Assembly (NCBI GenBank): GCA_028277725.1
Contig: JANQFX010000120.1
Location: forward strand, 62,001 to 126,000
From: Thiohalocapsa sp.
GTDB lineage: Bacteria; Pseudomonadota; Gammaproteobacteria; Chromatiales; Chromatiaceae
Direction of reading: 5' to 3'
DNA: 64,000 bases
Under the pieces are notes generated by a model that saw only the letters and a list, made by a program, of their open reading frames with translations, was not told where the DNA came from and made no database searches. A program made the position numbers and the translations under genes. Below are positions 41,686 through 48,706 of the stretch, piece after piece (within the stretch, counting starts at the first letter, position 1; the number at the start of each line of letters is the position of its first letter).

Positions 41686-41976
41686 TTGGCCCGGTTTTCG
41701 GGCACAGCAGCCTCAAAAAGCCGAGGCAGGAGAACGGCAATACCATCTTTCAAAGCGTTAGATAATCAGCTGCGACGCGAGCAACAACGCCACCGATTGG
41801 CTGTTGATATCCTGGGACGCCTTCCAGGGACAAAGGGAAATGCGCTGCGTAAGCGCCGCAGAAAGCTCTTGAGGTCCGTTGACTGCACAGGAGCGCTCAG
41901 TGTGACCAAGTATCTGGAGAACGACGATGACGACAATGAAGATAGCGCGGATCACTCCGGTCGCCGGAACTGCTAG
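41686..41976 (+). CDS. Possible small basic protein
   Basis: The 96-codon frame starts at TTG 41686 and has no good ribosome site. It contains a basic helical region (QLRREQQRHRLAVDILGRL, RKRRRKLLRSVDCTG) and an acidic end (LENDDDDNEDSAD). It overlaps the next gene by 50 bp. Uncertain. Confidence 0.35.
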   Translation: MARFSGTAASKSRGRRTAIPSFKALDNQLRREQQRHRLAVDILGRLPGTKGNALRKRRRKLLRSVDCTGALSVTKYLENDDDDNEDSADHSGRRNC

Positions 41977-42673
41977 CGGCAAGCGCCGCGGCTGGATCAA
42001 GACCGTAACGGCTTGCGACAGCTCCAAGACCAACGGCTACGCGTTCGAGGGCCAGTTCCTCAGTAGCGGCGTTCTGACAGAGGTTCCTGTCGGCGCATTG
42101 CTGCTGTCGGTGTTCCCCGCCGGCAGTACGAAAAACGGCTACCAAGAAGCCGAGCTGTTCCGGGTGCATGCCGATGATGACCTGCGTCAGGTTGGCGAAA
42201 CGTGGGACTGGCACAAGGAATTCCTGCTGGTCCGCGACGCGGTGTGTGCTGCGCTGAAGGCGCCGGAGCAAAAGAAGAAGGGCGAGAACCAAGCGGCCGA
42301 CCCAGAATCCTTGACCCTGCCGCCGTTTGTTCAGCGGCTGCTCGAACCCTCCACCTACGTCGTCGAGATGGACCCGCAGCAGTTCCTCGATCTGACGGGT
42401 GGGCCGCGAAAGGATGCCGCGACCTGGGCGGACTACATGGGAGACCTGCTCAGTTGGGACGAATGGCCAACGATCGAGTTGGATCCCGAGACCGGGCAGG
42501 TGTTGGCGCATGAGGGCTCGCATCGCATGACCGCGGCCGTCGAAGCCGGCGTGCCGCGCGCGGCCATCCTCGTTGCCCGCACACCCGACCCTGCACGGGG
42601 CCTTGGTCTCGACTGGGTCGACCAAGGTGGCCCGCTGCCGCCAATCAACAGCTGGAAGCCGGAAGTCCGGTAA
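41927..42673 (+). CDS. Phage protein with HEGSHR motif (ParB-like box)
   Basis: 248 aa from ATG 41927. The C-terminal third has VLAHEGSHRMTAAVEAGVPR, like the nucleotide-binding box of ParB/sulfiredoxin-fold proteins (GNHR or HEGRHR). The N-terminus is basic with a beta domain (ASGKRRGWIKTV, VGALLLSVFPAGS). Last gene of the cargo block. The fold assignment is moderate and the function unknown. Confidence 0.6.
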   Translation: MTTMKIARITPVAGTASGKRRGWIKTVTACDSSKTNGYAFEGQFLSSGVLTEVPVGALLLSVFPAGSTKNGYQEAELFRVHADDDLRQVGETWDWHKEFLLVRDAVCAALKAPEQKKKGENQAADPESLTLPPFVQRLLEPSTYVVEMDPQQFLDLTGGPRKDAATWADYMGDLLSWDEWPTIELDPETGQVLAHEGSHRMTAAVEAGVPRAAILVARTPDPARGLGLDWVDQGGPLPPINSWKPEVR

Positions 42674-43001
42674 GGCATACCCCCGCCGGCGCTCTGATCC
42701 TAGAGCGCCGCACAGCCCCTCTCGGCCTACCCCAGGCCATCCCCCTTCCCAACTCCAACACGATCCAAGCCGTGCGCGTCATGGACCGATCATGCAGCAG
42801 GAGAGGCTATTTCTTTCCCGCTACGCAGGCCCACAAAAATTCGGTCAACGAGAACGGTGCGAAATACCCCTCAGCGCAAACCCCGTTAAAATTACTTTCC
42901 TCCCCCCAAACTTCGGTACGCCCAGTGACACCCCGGTAAGCCCGTCACGGCGTCAACGGTCTCTCACATCCCAGCACAAGGGTTCATGGCTGCAAGCCGC
43001 T
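42674..43001. other. Intergenic region between convergent blocks
   Basis: No gene seen. It contains a 9-bp hairpin CGGCGCTCT/AGAGCGCCG (42687-42710) without a T-run, and a C-rich/AT-rich stretch (42880-42960). It lies where the + strand cargo block and the minus-strand early operon converge. Confidence 0.5.
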
Positions 43002-43283
43002 CTATGGCACGCTACGACCAGATCCCCGCGGCCTCTGGTCTGCTAGTTCTCGGAACACGGCATAGAAGTCGGCTGGCGGTTCGATGGTCTTGTCGCCATC
43101 CAGGTAGCGGGCGATGGCCTGGTCCTGGAGCCAGCCGGAAAGTTCGCAGGCTTCAAGCAGCCTGGCGATGAACGGTTCTGGCACGCTGCGATAGCGCTTG
43201 GCGAGGTCGGCCGTCTTGGCGTAGACGAAGCGCTCTTCGGGGTCGTCGATGATCTTGATGTCGGCTGCGGTGTAGTCGCTCAT
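43002..43283 (-). CDS. Hypothetical protein at the end of the early operon
   Basis: 93 aa from ATG 43283 (AAGGAAAGGGG upstream). MSDYTAADIKIIDDPEERFV, YAKTADLAKRYRSVPEPFIA, then IARYLDGDKTIEPPADFYAV. Last gene of the early minus-strand operon. No family recognised. Confidence 0.6.
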   Translation of the reverse strand: MSDYTAADIKIIDDPEERFVYAKTADLAKRYRSVPEPFIARLLEACELSGWLQDQAIARYLDGDKTIEPPADFYAVFRELADQRPRGSGRSVP

Positions 43284-43461
43284 GAGCCCCTTTCCTTCGC
43301 GTACCATCAACCCTCACACCTCGGATCAGTTGTACGTCTTGCCCATCGACACGGTCTCTTGGGCTGTGGCCTCGGCACCCAGCATCCCCACTCACCGCGG
43401 TGCGGTCGTGGGTTCAACCTCCGCCACAAGGCATGGCGGAGGCGTCGGTACAGCACGCGGA

Positions 43462-43869
43462 TCACTGCTGCCGGATGGTGGCATTCGCCTTGCAGTATTC
43501 GCGCTTGGCCTTCTTGTCGTTCATGTCGATGCCGGCCTGGATCATCATCTCGGTCAGCCACGTCGGCGGCTTACCGCCCTTGTAAACGCGACCGTTGCCA
43601 AAGTCATAGACACGGCGCGGAGCACGCGACGCTCGAGTAGCTTCTGCGACCCGGGCCAGTCCGACGTTCAGCTCCTTAGCCAGGCGATTGACAAAGTCCG
43701 TTGAATCGAACCCCATCTTGCCGACGTGGTTCGCGACCTGGGTAACGAACGCATCGAGACTCGCCTGACGCTGCTCTTCGAGAGCAGCATCGATGGCTTC
43801 GATCTCGCTGGACAGTTTGGAACGCTGGTTGACCAACACTTCGATCTCGGTCATGGATTGCTCTTGCAT
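43462..43869 (-). CDS. H-NS-like nucleoid protein
   Basis: 135 aa from ATG 43869 (GGGAAG upstream). A coiled-coil N-terminal part (EVLVNQRSKLSSEIEAIDAA) and the C-terminal RRVYDFGNGRVYKGGKPPTW resemble the dimerisation and DNA-binding parts of H-NS (YRDP-x-NG-x-TW-x-G-x-G-x-x-P-x-WL). Phage H-NS-like proteins silence or counter-silence AT-rich DNA. It has its own promoter with an operator copy. Confidence 0.7.
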   Translation of the reverse strand: MQEQSMTEIEVLVNQRSKLSSEIEAIDAALEEQRQASLDAFVTQVANHVGKMGFDSTDFVNRLAKELNVGLARVAEATRASRAPRRVYDFGNGRVYKGGKPPTWLTEMMIQAGIDMNDKKAKREYCKANATIRQQ

Positions 43870-43908
43870 AGTCTGCTTCCCAATGGTGGACGATGGAAGG
43901 GCAGACCA

Positions 43909-43924
43909 TAGTAGTTAGCTGCTA
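43909..43924 (-). promoter_or_regulatory. Operator overlapping the H-NS-like gene promoter
   Basis: TAGTAGTTAGCTGCTA lies within a longer dyad CCATAG...CTATGG. On the minus strand a -10 TATGGT and -35 TTGTGG are 17 bp apart and the operator fills the spacer and start of the -10, as at 25018 and 31403. Confidence 0.7.
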
Positions 43925-43936
43925 TGGCCACAACCG

Positions 43937-44308
43937 TTATCGATTGAGCGGCACGCTCATGGCCAGTTCGATCAGTCGCAACGCCCGTCCGTCCTTGACC
44001 ATCTGCCCTGTTACGCGCAAGACACGCCAACCCATAACTGTTGCGGCGTTGTACTTCTCGCAGTCTGCTTCAAAGCCAGCGCCCATGCTGTGACGGCTTC
44101 GACCGCTGGCCGTTCCGCCTTCGACTTCCAGCGCAAGCCTCCTATCCGGCCAAGCGAAATCGAAGCGCCACCGACGACTCTGGTGAAACCGAAACTCGAC
44201 CACCGGATCCGGCACATGAGCGCAGCGCAAATGTAGGGCCATGGTCGCCTCAAGCGCGCTGGGGCCGCCACTGGTTCCTCGCAACCTCCCTTTCCTGCGC
44301 GCCGTCAC
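43937..44308 (-). CDS. PD-(D/E)XK-type phage endonuclease, nin-region type
   Basis: 123 aa from GTG 44308, in a GTGA overlap. It has ALEATMALHL, VEFRFHQSRRWRFDFAWPDR, LALEVEGGTASGRSRHS, and then FEADCEKYNAATVMGWRVLR. The acidic residues (FDFAW, ALEVEGG) and K (EKYNAA) outline the nuclease core. Resembles small nucleases in lambda nin regions that may resolve recombination intermediates. Confidence 0.75.
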   Translation of the reverse strand: MTARRKGRLRGTSGGPSALEATMALHLRCAHVPDPVVEFRFHQSRRWRFDFAWPDRRLALEVEGGTASGRSRHSMGAGFEADCEKYNAATVMGWRVLRVTGQMVKDGRALRLIELAMSVPLNR

Positions 44309-44619
44309 CGAGATTCTCGCGTCAGCCCACGCTCGATGGCTGCCTTGATTCCGTCCCGGTCCATGGCCTCGCACGAGATGAATTGGCTGCCCCACTGCTT
44401 GCGTTGCTCACGAAGCATCTCATCCCACTCCACGCCCGGTGCGATCACGGTCATGTGCCGAACCTTGCCGCTGTGTGTTGCTGCGACGTGATAGACGCGA
44501 AGGGCGGACCGGGCCAGGGCCTCGGCGACAGGCTTGGGCCTCAGACCATCATGTTCGATGATAGCGGCCCGCTCGGCAATGGCCTCGTCACACTCGGGGC
44601 TTTCATGCGGATACGTCAT
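44305..44619 (-). CDS. Hypothetical nin-region protein
   Basis: 104 aa from ATG 44619 (GGAAGAG upstream). MTYPHESPECDEAIAERAAI, then a strand-helix region (LRVYHVAATHSGKVRHMTVI). Coupled to the nuclease by GTGA. Unknown function. Confidence 0.6.
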   Translation of the reverse strand: MTYPHESPECDEAIAERAAIIEHDGLRPKPVAEALARSALRVYHVAATHSGKVRHMTVIAPGVEWDEMLREQRKQWGSQFISCEAMDRDGIKAAIERGLTRESR

Positions 44620-44884
44620 ATCTCTTCCGGCATGTCCGGTGCTTTCTGGCGAACTCACCATCAATGCAGATTTTCAGGTCTTGCCGGTGGGCGATCAATG
44701 CACGTAGGTCTTCCAGTGGAAGCAACTCGGCGGCCGCGCTAAGCAGCACGATGTGCGATTTCAGCAGGCCGGTGATTTCATCTATCTCGTCTGTGCGCAC
44801 GGCTGCGGCTACGACCTGCAATGCAGCGGCGATCTCGCCAGCGCTGGGACGCTCAACGGGCGTCTGTTTCTGCTGCGTAATCAT
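44603..44884 (-). CDS. Hypothetical nin-region protein
   Basis: 93 aa from ATG 44884 with GGGGAGG 10 nt upstream. Helical throughout (GEIAAALQVVAAAVRTDEID, GLLKSHIVLLSAAAELL). Overlaps the next gene by 17 bp. Unknown function. Confidence 0.6.
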   Translation of the reverse strand: MITQQKQTPVERPSAGEIAAALQVVAAAVRTDEIDEITGLLKSHIVLLSAAAELLPLEDLRALIAHRQDLKICIDGEFARKHRTCRKRYDVSA

Positions 44885-45069
44885 CGATCCCATACCTCCC
44901 CAAACGCTTGCTGCTCCAACTCGGACGCCTGAAGGATGTCCTTGATCCTGCGCCGAGTGTCGCCACGCTTCTTCGCCGTTTCTGTCACCTGCTCTTGCAA
45001 TCCCTTGCGCTTGCCGACGGCGGTGTCCGTCCATCCGGGGTTTCGGCACGGCTGTCCCATGTGGCTCAC
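44881..45069 (-). CDS. Small basic nin-region protein
   Basis: 62 aa from GTG 45069, in a GTGA overlap (ATG 45060 possible). Basic, helical: DTAVGKRKGLQEQVTETAKK, RRRIKDILQASELEQQAFGE. Ends in ATGA overlap. Unknown function. Confidence 0.55.
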   Translation of the reverse strand: MSHMGQPCRNPGWTDTAVGKRKGLQEQVTETAKKRGDTRRRIKDILQASELEQQAFGEVWDR

Positions 45070-45404
45070 ACTCGTCCTCCTGCCACCTGCGCCAGCCGCT
45101 TTGCTTCGTCCGGATGTAGGCTGGCCATGCCGGGCACTGGTGGGCTCGCTGGCGGCTGCTGTACGGCCACTGTGGCGTCGTTCATCGCCAAGCCCCTCCT
45201 CTGGGACCAGTGGCGCCTGGCCTTCGCCTGCTGCACGCGCTGTTCGTCGCTGGGCAACACGAACGTGCGCGTCGCCCGGTTCCAGACCAGGCCATTGGCG
45301 GACAGCCCCGCCTCGGCGACGTGGATGCCGTAGTGGCGGGCGCATAGGCGTAAACTACTATACACGACCACAGCCTTTCGGTTGCAATTGTCGCAGAAGC
45401 TCAT
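45066..45404 (-). CDS. Zinc-finger phage protein
   Basis: 112 aa from ATG 45404, in an ATGA overlap. The N-terminus MSFCDNCNRKAVVVYSSLRL then CARHYG is a C-x2-C...C-x2-H finger. The rest is soluble. The codons for residues near 16-21 are an operator-like 16-mer on the opposite strand. Unknown function. Confidence 0.65.
   Translation of the reverse strand: MSFCDNCNRKAVVVYSSLRLCARHYGIHVAEAGLSANGLVWNRATRTFVLPSDEQRVQQAKARRHWSQRRGLAMNDATVAVQQPPASPPVPGMASLHPDEAKRLAQVAGGRV
45345..45360. promoter_or_regulatory. Operator copy inside the zinc-finger gene
   Basis: TAGGCGTAAACTACTA, identical to the promoter copy at 25018 (18-bp identity including the next TA). It is followed on the + strand by TATACA. 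It lies inside a minus-strand reading frame, so it may be a roadblock or auxiliary operator. Confidence 0.6.
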
Positions 45405-45694
45405 GCGCTTGCTTCCTGCCGCTCGTCCGTCTTCGCTTTGCGTCGGCGCGTCTTCTTGGGCTCCTTGGGCATCTCGGTGAAGAGATTGCACCGCAAGACA
45501 TCCGTCTCGGGTAGTTGCTCCATGCCAATGCGCGCCACTGCATGCACGCACAGATTGCGCCGACCGTGTTCGCTATTGCCCACGTCATCTTCACCCTGCT
45601 CGCCGACACTACGTTGGCAACGGCCGTTGATTTGGTACAGGCACTTCGGGCACACCATGACGGCGTGCATCTCATGCAGTTCATCGTTCGTCAT
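45401..45694 (-). CDS. Hypothetical nin-region protein with Cys pairs
   Basis: 97 aa from ATG 45694 (GAGG upstream). MTNDELHEMHAVMVCPKCLY, NGRCQRSV and LRCNLF suggest metal binding; C-terminus very basic (PKEPKKTRRRKAKTDER). Unknown function. Confidence 0.6.
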   Translation of the reverse strand: MTNDELHEMHAVMVCPKCLYQINGRCQRSVGEQGEDDVGNSEHGRRNLCVHAVARIGMEQLPETDVLRCNLFTEMPKEPKKTRRRKAKTDERQEASA

Positions 45695-45704
45695 CAGTCG
45701 TTCC

Positions 45705-46535
45705 TCACTTCGTTGTTGTACCGGACTGCCTGCTATCGAGGCGCGCGATAGCCGCAGCCAGGTTGGCCGCACGCTCTTCGTCAGTCATTGCCCCGTGCCT
45801 TCGCTCTTGCCGTTCCCGGGCCACCTGGTTCCGTCGGGCCGTGCGCCGTTCCAGCTCCTCTTCACGCCCCGAGCTGATCGCCCTACGCACCGCGGCTAGT
45901 CGCGCCTTCACGCTCTCCGATGCCGCTGCGGGATGCGACACCACATTCCCGGTCAGCAGGCCCGCGATCGCTTCGCCGTCTGCTGTCGCGCTGGGGCCCG
46001 GCAAGTAGCGCCGAACCTTCTCGCGCGGCAGTAGGCCCTGGTCCAGAGCCCGCTGCGCGGCCTCGGCTCGTCGCTGCGGATCGTGGCCGGGGGAGAACTG
46101 CCACCTCGGTGCGGTGTTGGACTGCAACAGCACTTGCTCGTAGGCCGCGCGGAACGCCATGCGTGCACCGATCCTGTCACCCGACTCCCAGACCGGAAGT
46201 GCTGCCGAACGGGCCTGCATGATCTCGGGCGTCAGAATGACGCTCGCCTGTTCGTCCATCGACTCCAGGGCAATCGCCCAAGCGGCATCGGCCGCCGGAT
46301 GAATGAATCGCGGGTCACGACACTGGTGCAGCAAGTCGGCTGGCGTCGGGAAGAATCGACCGCGCTGAGGGTCGGCCATGTGGGCATCGACAGCATTCGC
46401 CATCGTTTCGATGTCCATTCGTGCCGACAAGACACGCCAGTACGGCGCGTACTTTGGACCAACTTCCTGCCCGTACATGTTGCCCAGCTCTTCGATCAAC
46501 TCTCGAAATCGCTGCTTGTCTGTCTCATCCATCAT
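45705..46535 (-). CDS. Helicase loader-like replication protein (gpP-like)
   Basis: About 276 aa, starting at ATG 46535 or the GTG 46538 in the overlap; GGAGG lies 8 nt before the ATG. N-terminal FRELIEELGNMYGQEVGPKY, then MANAVDAHMADPQRGRFFPT and PADLLHQ, as in lambda P-type loaders; C-terminus basic and charged. It follows the O-like gene. Recruits host DnaB to the phage origin. Functional call inferred from order and N-terminal similarity. Confidence 0.7.
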   Translation of the reverse strand: MMDETDKQRFRELIEELGNMYGQEVGPKYAPYWRVLSARMDIETMANAVDAHMADPQRGRFFPTPADLLHQCRDPRFIHPAADAAWAIALESMDEQASVILTPEIMQARSAALPVWESGDRIGARMAFRAAYEQVLLQSNTAPRWQFSPGHDPQRRAEAAQRALDQGLLPREKVRRYLPGPSATADGEAIAGLLTGNVVSHPAAASESVKARLAAVRRAISSGREEELERRTARRNQVARERQERRHGAMTDEERAANLAAAIARLDSRQSGTTTK

Positions 46536-47446
46536 CACGCTATCCTCCGACTCTTGCCTTCAATCACCCCTCCGCCCACGAACTCATCGCCCGCAGTCCT
46601 GTTCGCGTCCGTGAGCTGATCCGCCTTCGTTGGTCGTCGCGCTGGATTGCTGCTGCGCTGCTGCTCGCGCCGACACCAGTTGCGCCAGGTTGCCATCCAG
46701 TCGACCTTGACCCCCTTCTGGCCAGGCTGCGCAACCCAGTAGTCGCGGAACTGCTCCCATGCCTCTGACGGGTCGAGATCCGGCCGATGGTCTTGGCACC
46801 AGATTCGCCATGTGTCGGGGAGTTCCGAGAGCGTCAGGCGCGCACCGCGCGCAGTCGGTTTCGGCTTGGGCTCTGTCGGTTTTCGCTCGCGCGCGCGGAC
46901 AGACTCTGGGGAGTCCCCTCTTAGTCCTGTCCTGTCCTGTCCTGTCCTGTCCTGTCGGTTACTCACCGGTAAGTAACCGTTACCGTCACCCGTGTTACCG
47001 GTTACATCCGCTTTCACTTCATGCTGCGCTGACGCCTTTTTCTGCCGCCACGCCCGCACCTTGTCGGCACTTTTTCGTCTTGTCGTCACCATGCCGAGCA
47101 CCTGCTCGGTGATGTACGCGTGGTACAGCAACCCATCGGTATGAAGAACCCAGCCCCTGAGCAGTATTTCGGCGTGCGCATCGAGGAAAGCTCGCTTGCA
47201 GCCGATCCGCCTGGCGAACAGTCGGCGGTCGGAAGGCATCGACCCAACCGGCGTTGACTGCCAAGCCTCCAGCCAGATGCGTAGCAACCATGGACGCTCG
47301 TCGTCTTCGGCGAGGGTCCACGTGTCGGATGTCTGTATTCGCTGAACATCGAACGCAGGCTGCCAGCCGTTGGCCCTTGTTTCGGGAGGATAGGGTGGCT
47401 CCGGCAGCTCATCCTCAACGGCGCGCAATGAGGCGCTATCGCTCAC
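46535..47446 (-). CDS. Replication initiator, O-like / DnaT-type C-terminal domain
   Basis: 303 aa from GTG 47446 in a GTGA overlap. N-terminal winged-helix region (WLLRIWLEAWQSTPVGSMPS, LFARRIGCKRAFLDAHAEIL). A low-complexity middle carries a repeat-coded NRQDRTGQDRTGLRG. The C-terminal DnaT/YdaU-type region (LPDTWRIWCQDHRPDLDPSE, then WEQFRDYW and WMATWRNWCRRE) binds DNA or recruits the loader. Contains a candidate origin inside its own coding sequence, as lambda O does. Confidence 0.8.
   Translation of the reverse strand: MSDSASLRAVEDELPEPPYPPETRANGWQPAFDVQRIQTSDTWTLAEDDERPWLLRIWLEAWQSTPVGSMPSDRRLFARRIGCKRAFLDAHAEILLRGWVLHTDGLLYHAYITEQVLGMVTTRRKSADKVRAWRQKKASAQHEVKADVTGNTGDGNGYLPVSNRQDRTGQDRTGLRGDSPESVRARERKPTEPKPKPTARGARLTLSELPDTWRIWCQDHRPDLDPSEAWEQFRDYWVAQPGQKGVKVDWMATWRNWCRREQQRSSNPARRPTKADQLTDANRTAGDEFVGGGVIEGKSRRIA
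46926..47005. other. Candidate origin of replication inside the O-like gene
   Basis: Six tandem CCTGT units (46926-46955) are followed by a near-perfect 24-bp palindrome (46956-46979, one mismatched pair; arms CGGTTACT) and a further GTTACCGGTTAC (46994-47005). Iteron-like repeats within O-type genes form the origin in lambdoid phages. A 5-bp unit also means that slippage would shift the reading frame. Confidence 0.55.
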
Positions 47447-47700
47447 GATGCCTCCCGCATCAACTCCGCCTGCATGCGCTTGGCGTAGTTGCGGGAATCC
47501 TCGGCTTCATGCCGCACTGTTCCGTCCCGGATTGCCGTGACACGCTTGTGCACCGGTGCGATGGAAACGCCGATATGCCTGGCTGCCGCGCGCATGCTCC
47601 ATTCTCCTTCCAGCACCAGCCTCACAGCGTCGATGGTCCGCTGGGACGGCGGTGGCCCGGGTGGTAGTTGTTTAGGGGCGGGAGGGATCTTGGTAAGCAT
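47443..47700 (-). CDS. Helix-turn-helix regulator
   Basis: 85 aa from ATG 47700. The N-terminal Pro-rich segment precedes an HTH (TIDAVRLVLEGEWSMRAAAR, HIGVSIAPVHKRV), similar to transposase- or KfrA/NinH-like HTH regions. Located where lambda has cII. Overlaps the O-like gene (GTGA). Role as early regulator inferred. Confidence 0.65.
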   Translation of the reverse strand: MLTKIPPAPKQLPPGPPPSQRTIDAVRLVLEGEWSMRAAARHIGVSIAPVHKRVTAIRDGTVRHEAEDSRNYAKRMQAELMREAS

Positions 47701-47737
47701 GTCTCAATCTTTTACGTTTGCGTTTGCGGCGGCTAAA

Positions 47738-47768
47738 GTATAGCAACGATCTACTAATTCACCTCAAG
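47738..47768 (-). promoter_or_regulatory. Promoter with operator upstream of the HTH gene
   Basis: TAGCAACGATCTACTA (47742-47757, + strand) overlaps a minus-strand -10 TATACT (47743-47738). TTGAGG at 47768-47763 is a candidate -35 with a long 19-bp spacer. The site shares the CTACTA half with the best operator copies. Confidence 0.5.
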
Positions 47769-47775
47769 AGCAAGC

Positions 47776-48027
47776 TCAGCTTGCGTTCTTGCTCAGGCCC
47801 GCAGGGTCGACGAATCGCCCGGCCTGCGCCTGCGCCAACAGCCAGTCATGCAGTCGCTGGGTCAGCTGCAAGCCAGGGCTCAATGTCCCGTAGCGCACCT
47901 TGTCGAGCCAGAATTTGTTCACCTGCGCCCCCTTGGCGATCTCCTCCCACGACATGCCTGCTTTATTCGCTGCCTCGGCAAGCTCCAGGGTGCGGTCCAG
48001 CCACTCAGACCCCGTTGTCTCAGTCAT
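47776..48027 (-). CDS. Cro-like small DNA-binding protein (predicted)
   Basis: 83 aa. WLDRTLELAEAANKAGMSWE, then EIAKGAQVNKFWLDKVRYGT resembles an HTH. Divergent from the repressor gene with two operators in the gap, so it occupies the cro position; the assignment is by position and the short HTH-like segment. Confidence 0.65.
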   Translation of the reverse strand: MTETTGSEWLDRTLELAEAANKAGMSWEEIAKGAQVNKFWLDKVRYGTLSPGLQLTQRLHDWLLAQAQAGRFVDPAGLSKNAS

Positions 48028-48123
48028 CTCTCAGCCCTCGGTTGTATCGTCATCAGGGTAGTAACACCCTCCTATCCTGGCAAGCGGCCAGGATGTGCAA
48101 CGGCGGAAGTCGCACCACCGAAG

Positions 48124-48162
48124 TAGCATTTAACGCCTATCCGCGCTAGTATTTAGGTACTA
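48124..48162. promoter_or_regulatory. Right-operator-like cluster, two sites
   Basis: TAGCATTTAACGCCTA (48124-48139) and TAGTATTTAGGTACTA (48147-48162, arms TAGTA/TACTA perfect) lie 23 bp centre to centre between the divergent Cro-like and repressor genes. This matches OR in lambda. Confidence 0.8.
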
Positions 48163-48197
48163 GACTCAGGCGCGACAGTTGAGGTGTGGTGTAAGCA

Positions 48198-48551
48198 ATG
48201 GGGGTTCACTTTTCTTTGGGAAACAAAGACATGAAGGCCATCAACATGAAGGAAAGCAGAGACGACCTTGAGCGTGCGCTCAAGGTTCGGGTGTCTCGCC
48301 TGGTGCGAGCGCTCATGGCCGAGCGAGGATGGGTGCAGACGGACCTGGCTCGGGAGTCCGGGGCAAGCCAGAAGACAATCTCCAACCTGCTCAGCCAGAC
48401 CCACCTCCCCGGTGTCGTCAACTTAGAGCGCATCGCCGGCGCCTTCGGCGTGCCGTCCTGGACGTTGCTGCACGCCCCTGCAGCAGAAGAGGCGTTGCGC
48501 TCTCCAGGTAGGGCGATCAAGACGCTGCGAAGCTACGCCGACCGGCTGTAA
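48198..48551 (+). CDS. XRE-family phage repressor (CI-like, predicted)
   Basis: 117 aa if started at ATG 48198; ATG 48231 (GGGAAA upstream) is also plausible. The HTH lies around residues 45-70 (WVQTDLARESGASQKTISNL, LSQTHLPGVVNLERI). There is no LexA/S24 peptidase domain, so induction would not use the usual RecA self-cleavage route. It lies between two operator clusters and is transcribed toward the recombination operon, as lambda cI is. It is the most likely ligand of the TAG-N10-CTA sites. Confidence 0.82.
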   Translation: MGVHFSLGNKDMKAINMKESRDDLERALKVRVSRLVRALMAERGWVQTDLARESGASQKTISNLLSQTHLPGVVNLERIAGAFGVPSWTLLHAPAAEEALRSPGRAIKTLRSYADRL

Positions 48552-48606
48552 GGCAAGAACGGACAGCGCCGCAGCCACCGCGGGGCTGCTACCGTTCGTC
48601 GGGTCT

Positions 48607-48656
48607 TAGTAAGTAACAGCTAGAAGTTACCGCCTACGCATAGTAGTTTGTGCTTG
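48607..48656. promoter_or_regulatory. Left-operator-like cluster, three sites
   Basis: TAGTAAGTAACAGCTA (48607-48622), TAGAAGTTACCGCCTA (48621-48636, sharing TA with the first) and the weaker TAGTAGTTTGTGCTTG (48641-48656). Upstream of the exonuclease/annealase operon. Three close sites recall OL. Confidence 0.8.
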
Positions 48657-48706
48657 CCGGTTAAGAGTTAACGGCGAGACCAACAACGACACAAGGACAA
48701 CAGAAC

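Noticed and set aside
43400-43450. tRNA-like T-arm (GTGGGTTCAACCTCCGC) in the gap before the H-NS-like gene
   Set aside because: No matching acceptor stem, D arm or anticodon arm could be paired.
46926-46955. CCTGT repeats as a CRISPR-like array
   Set aside because: Units are contiguous 5-mers without spacers; no CRISPR array or cas gene was seen anywhere in the window.
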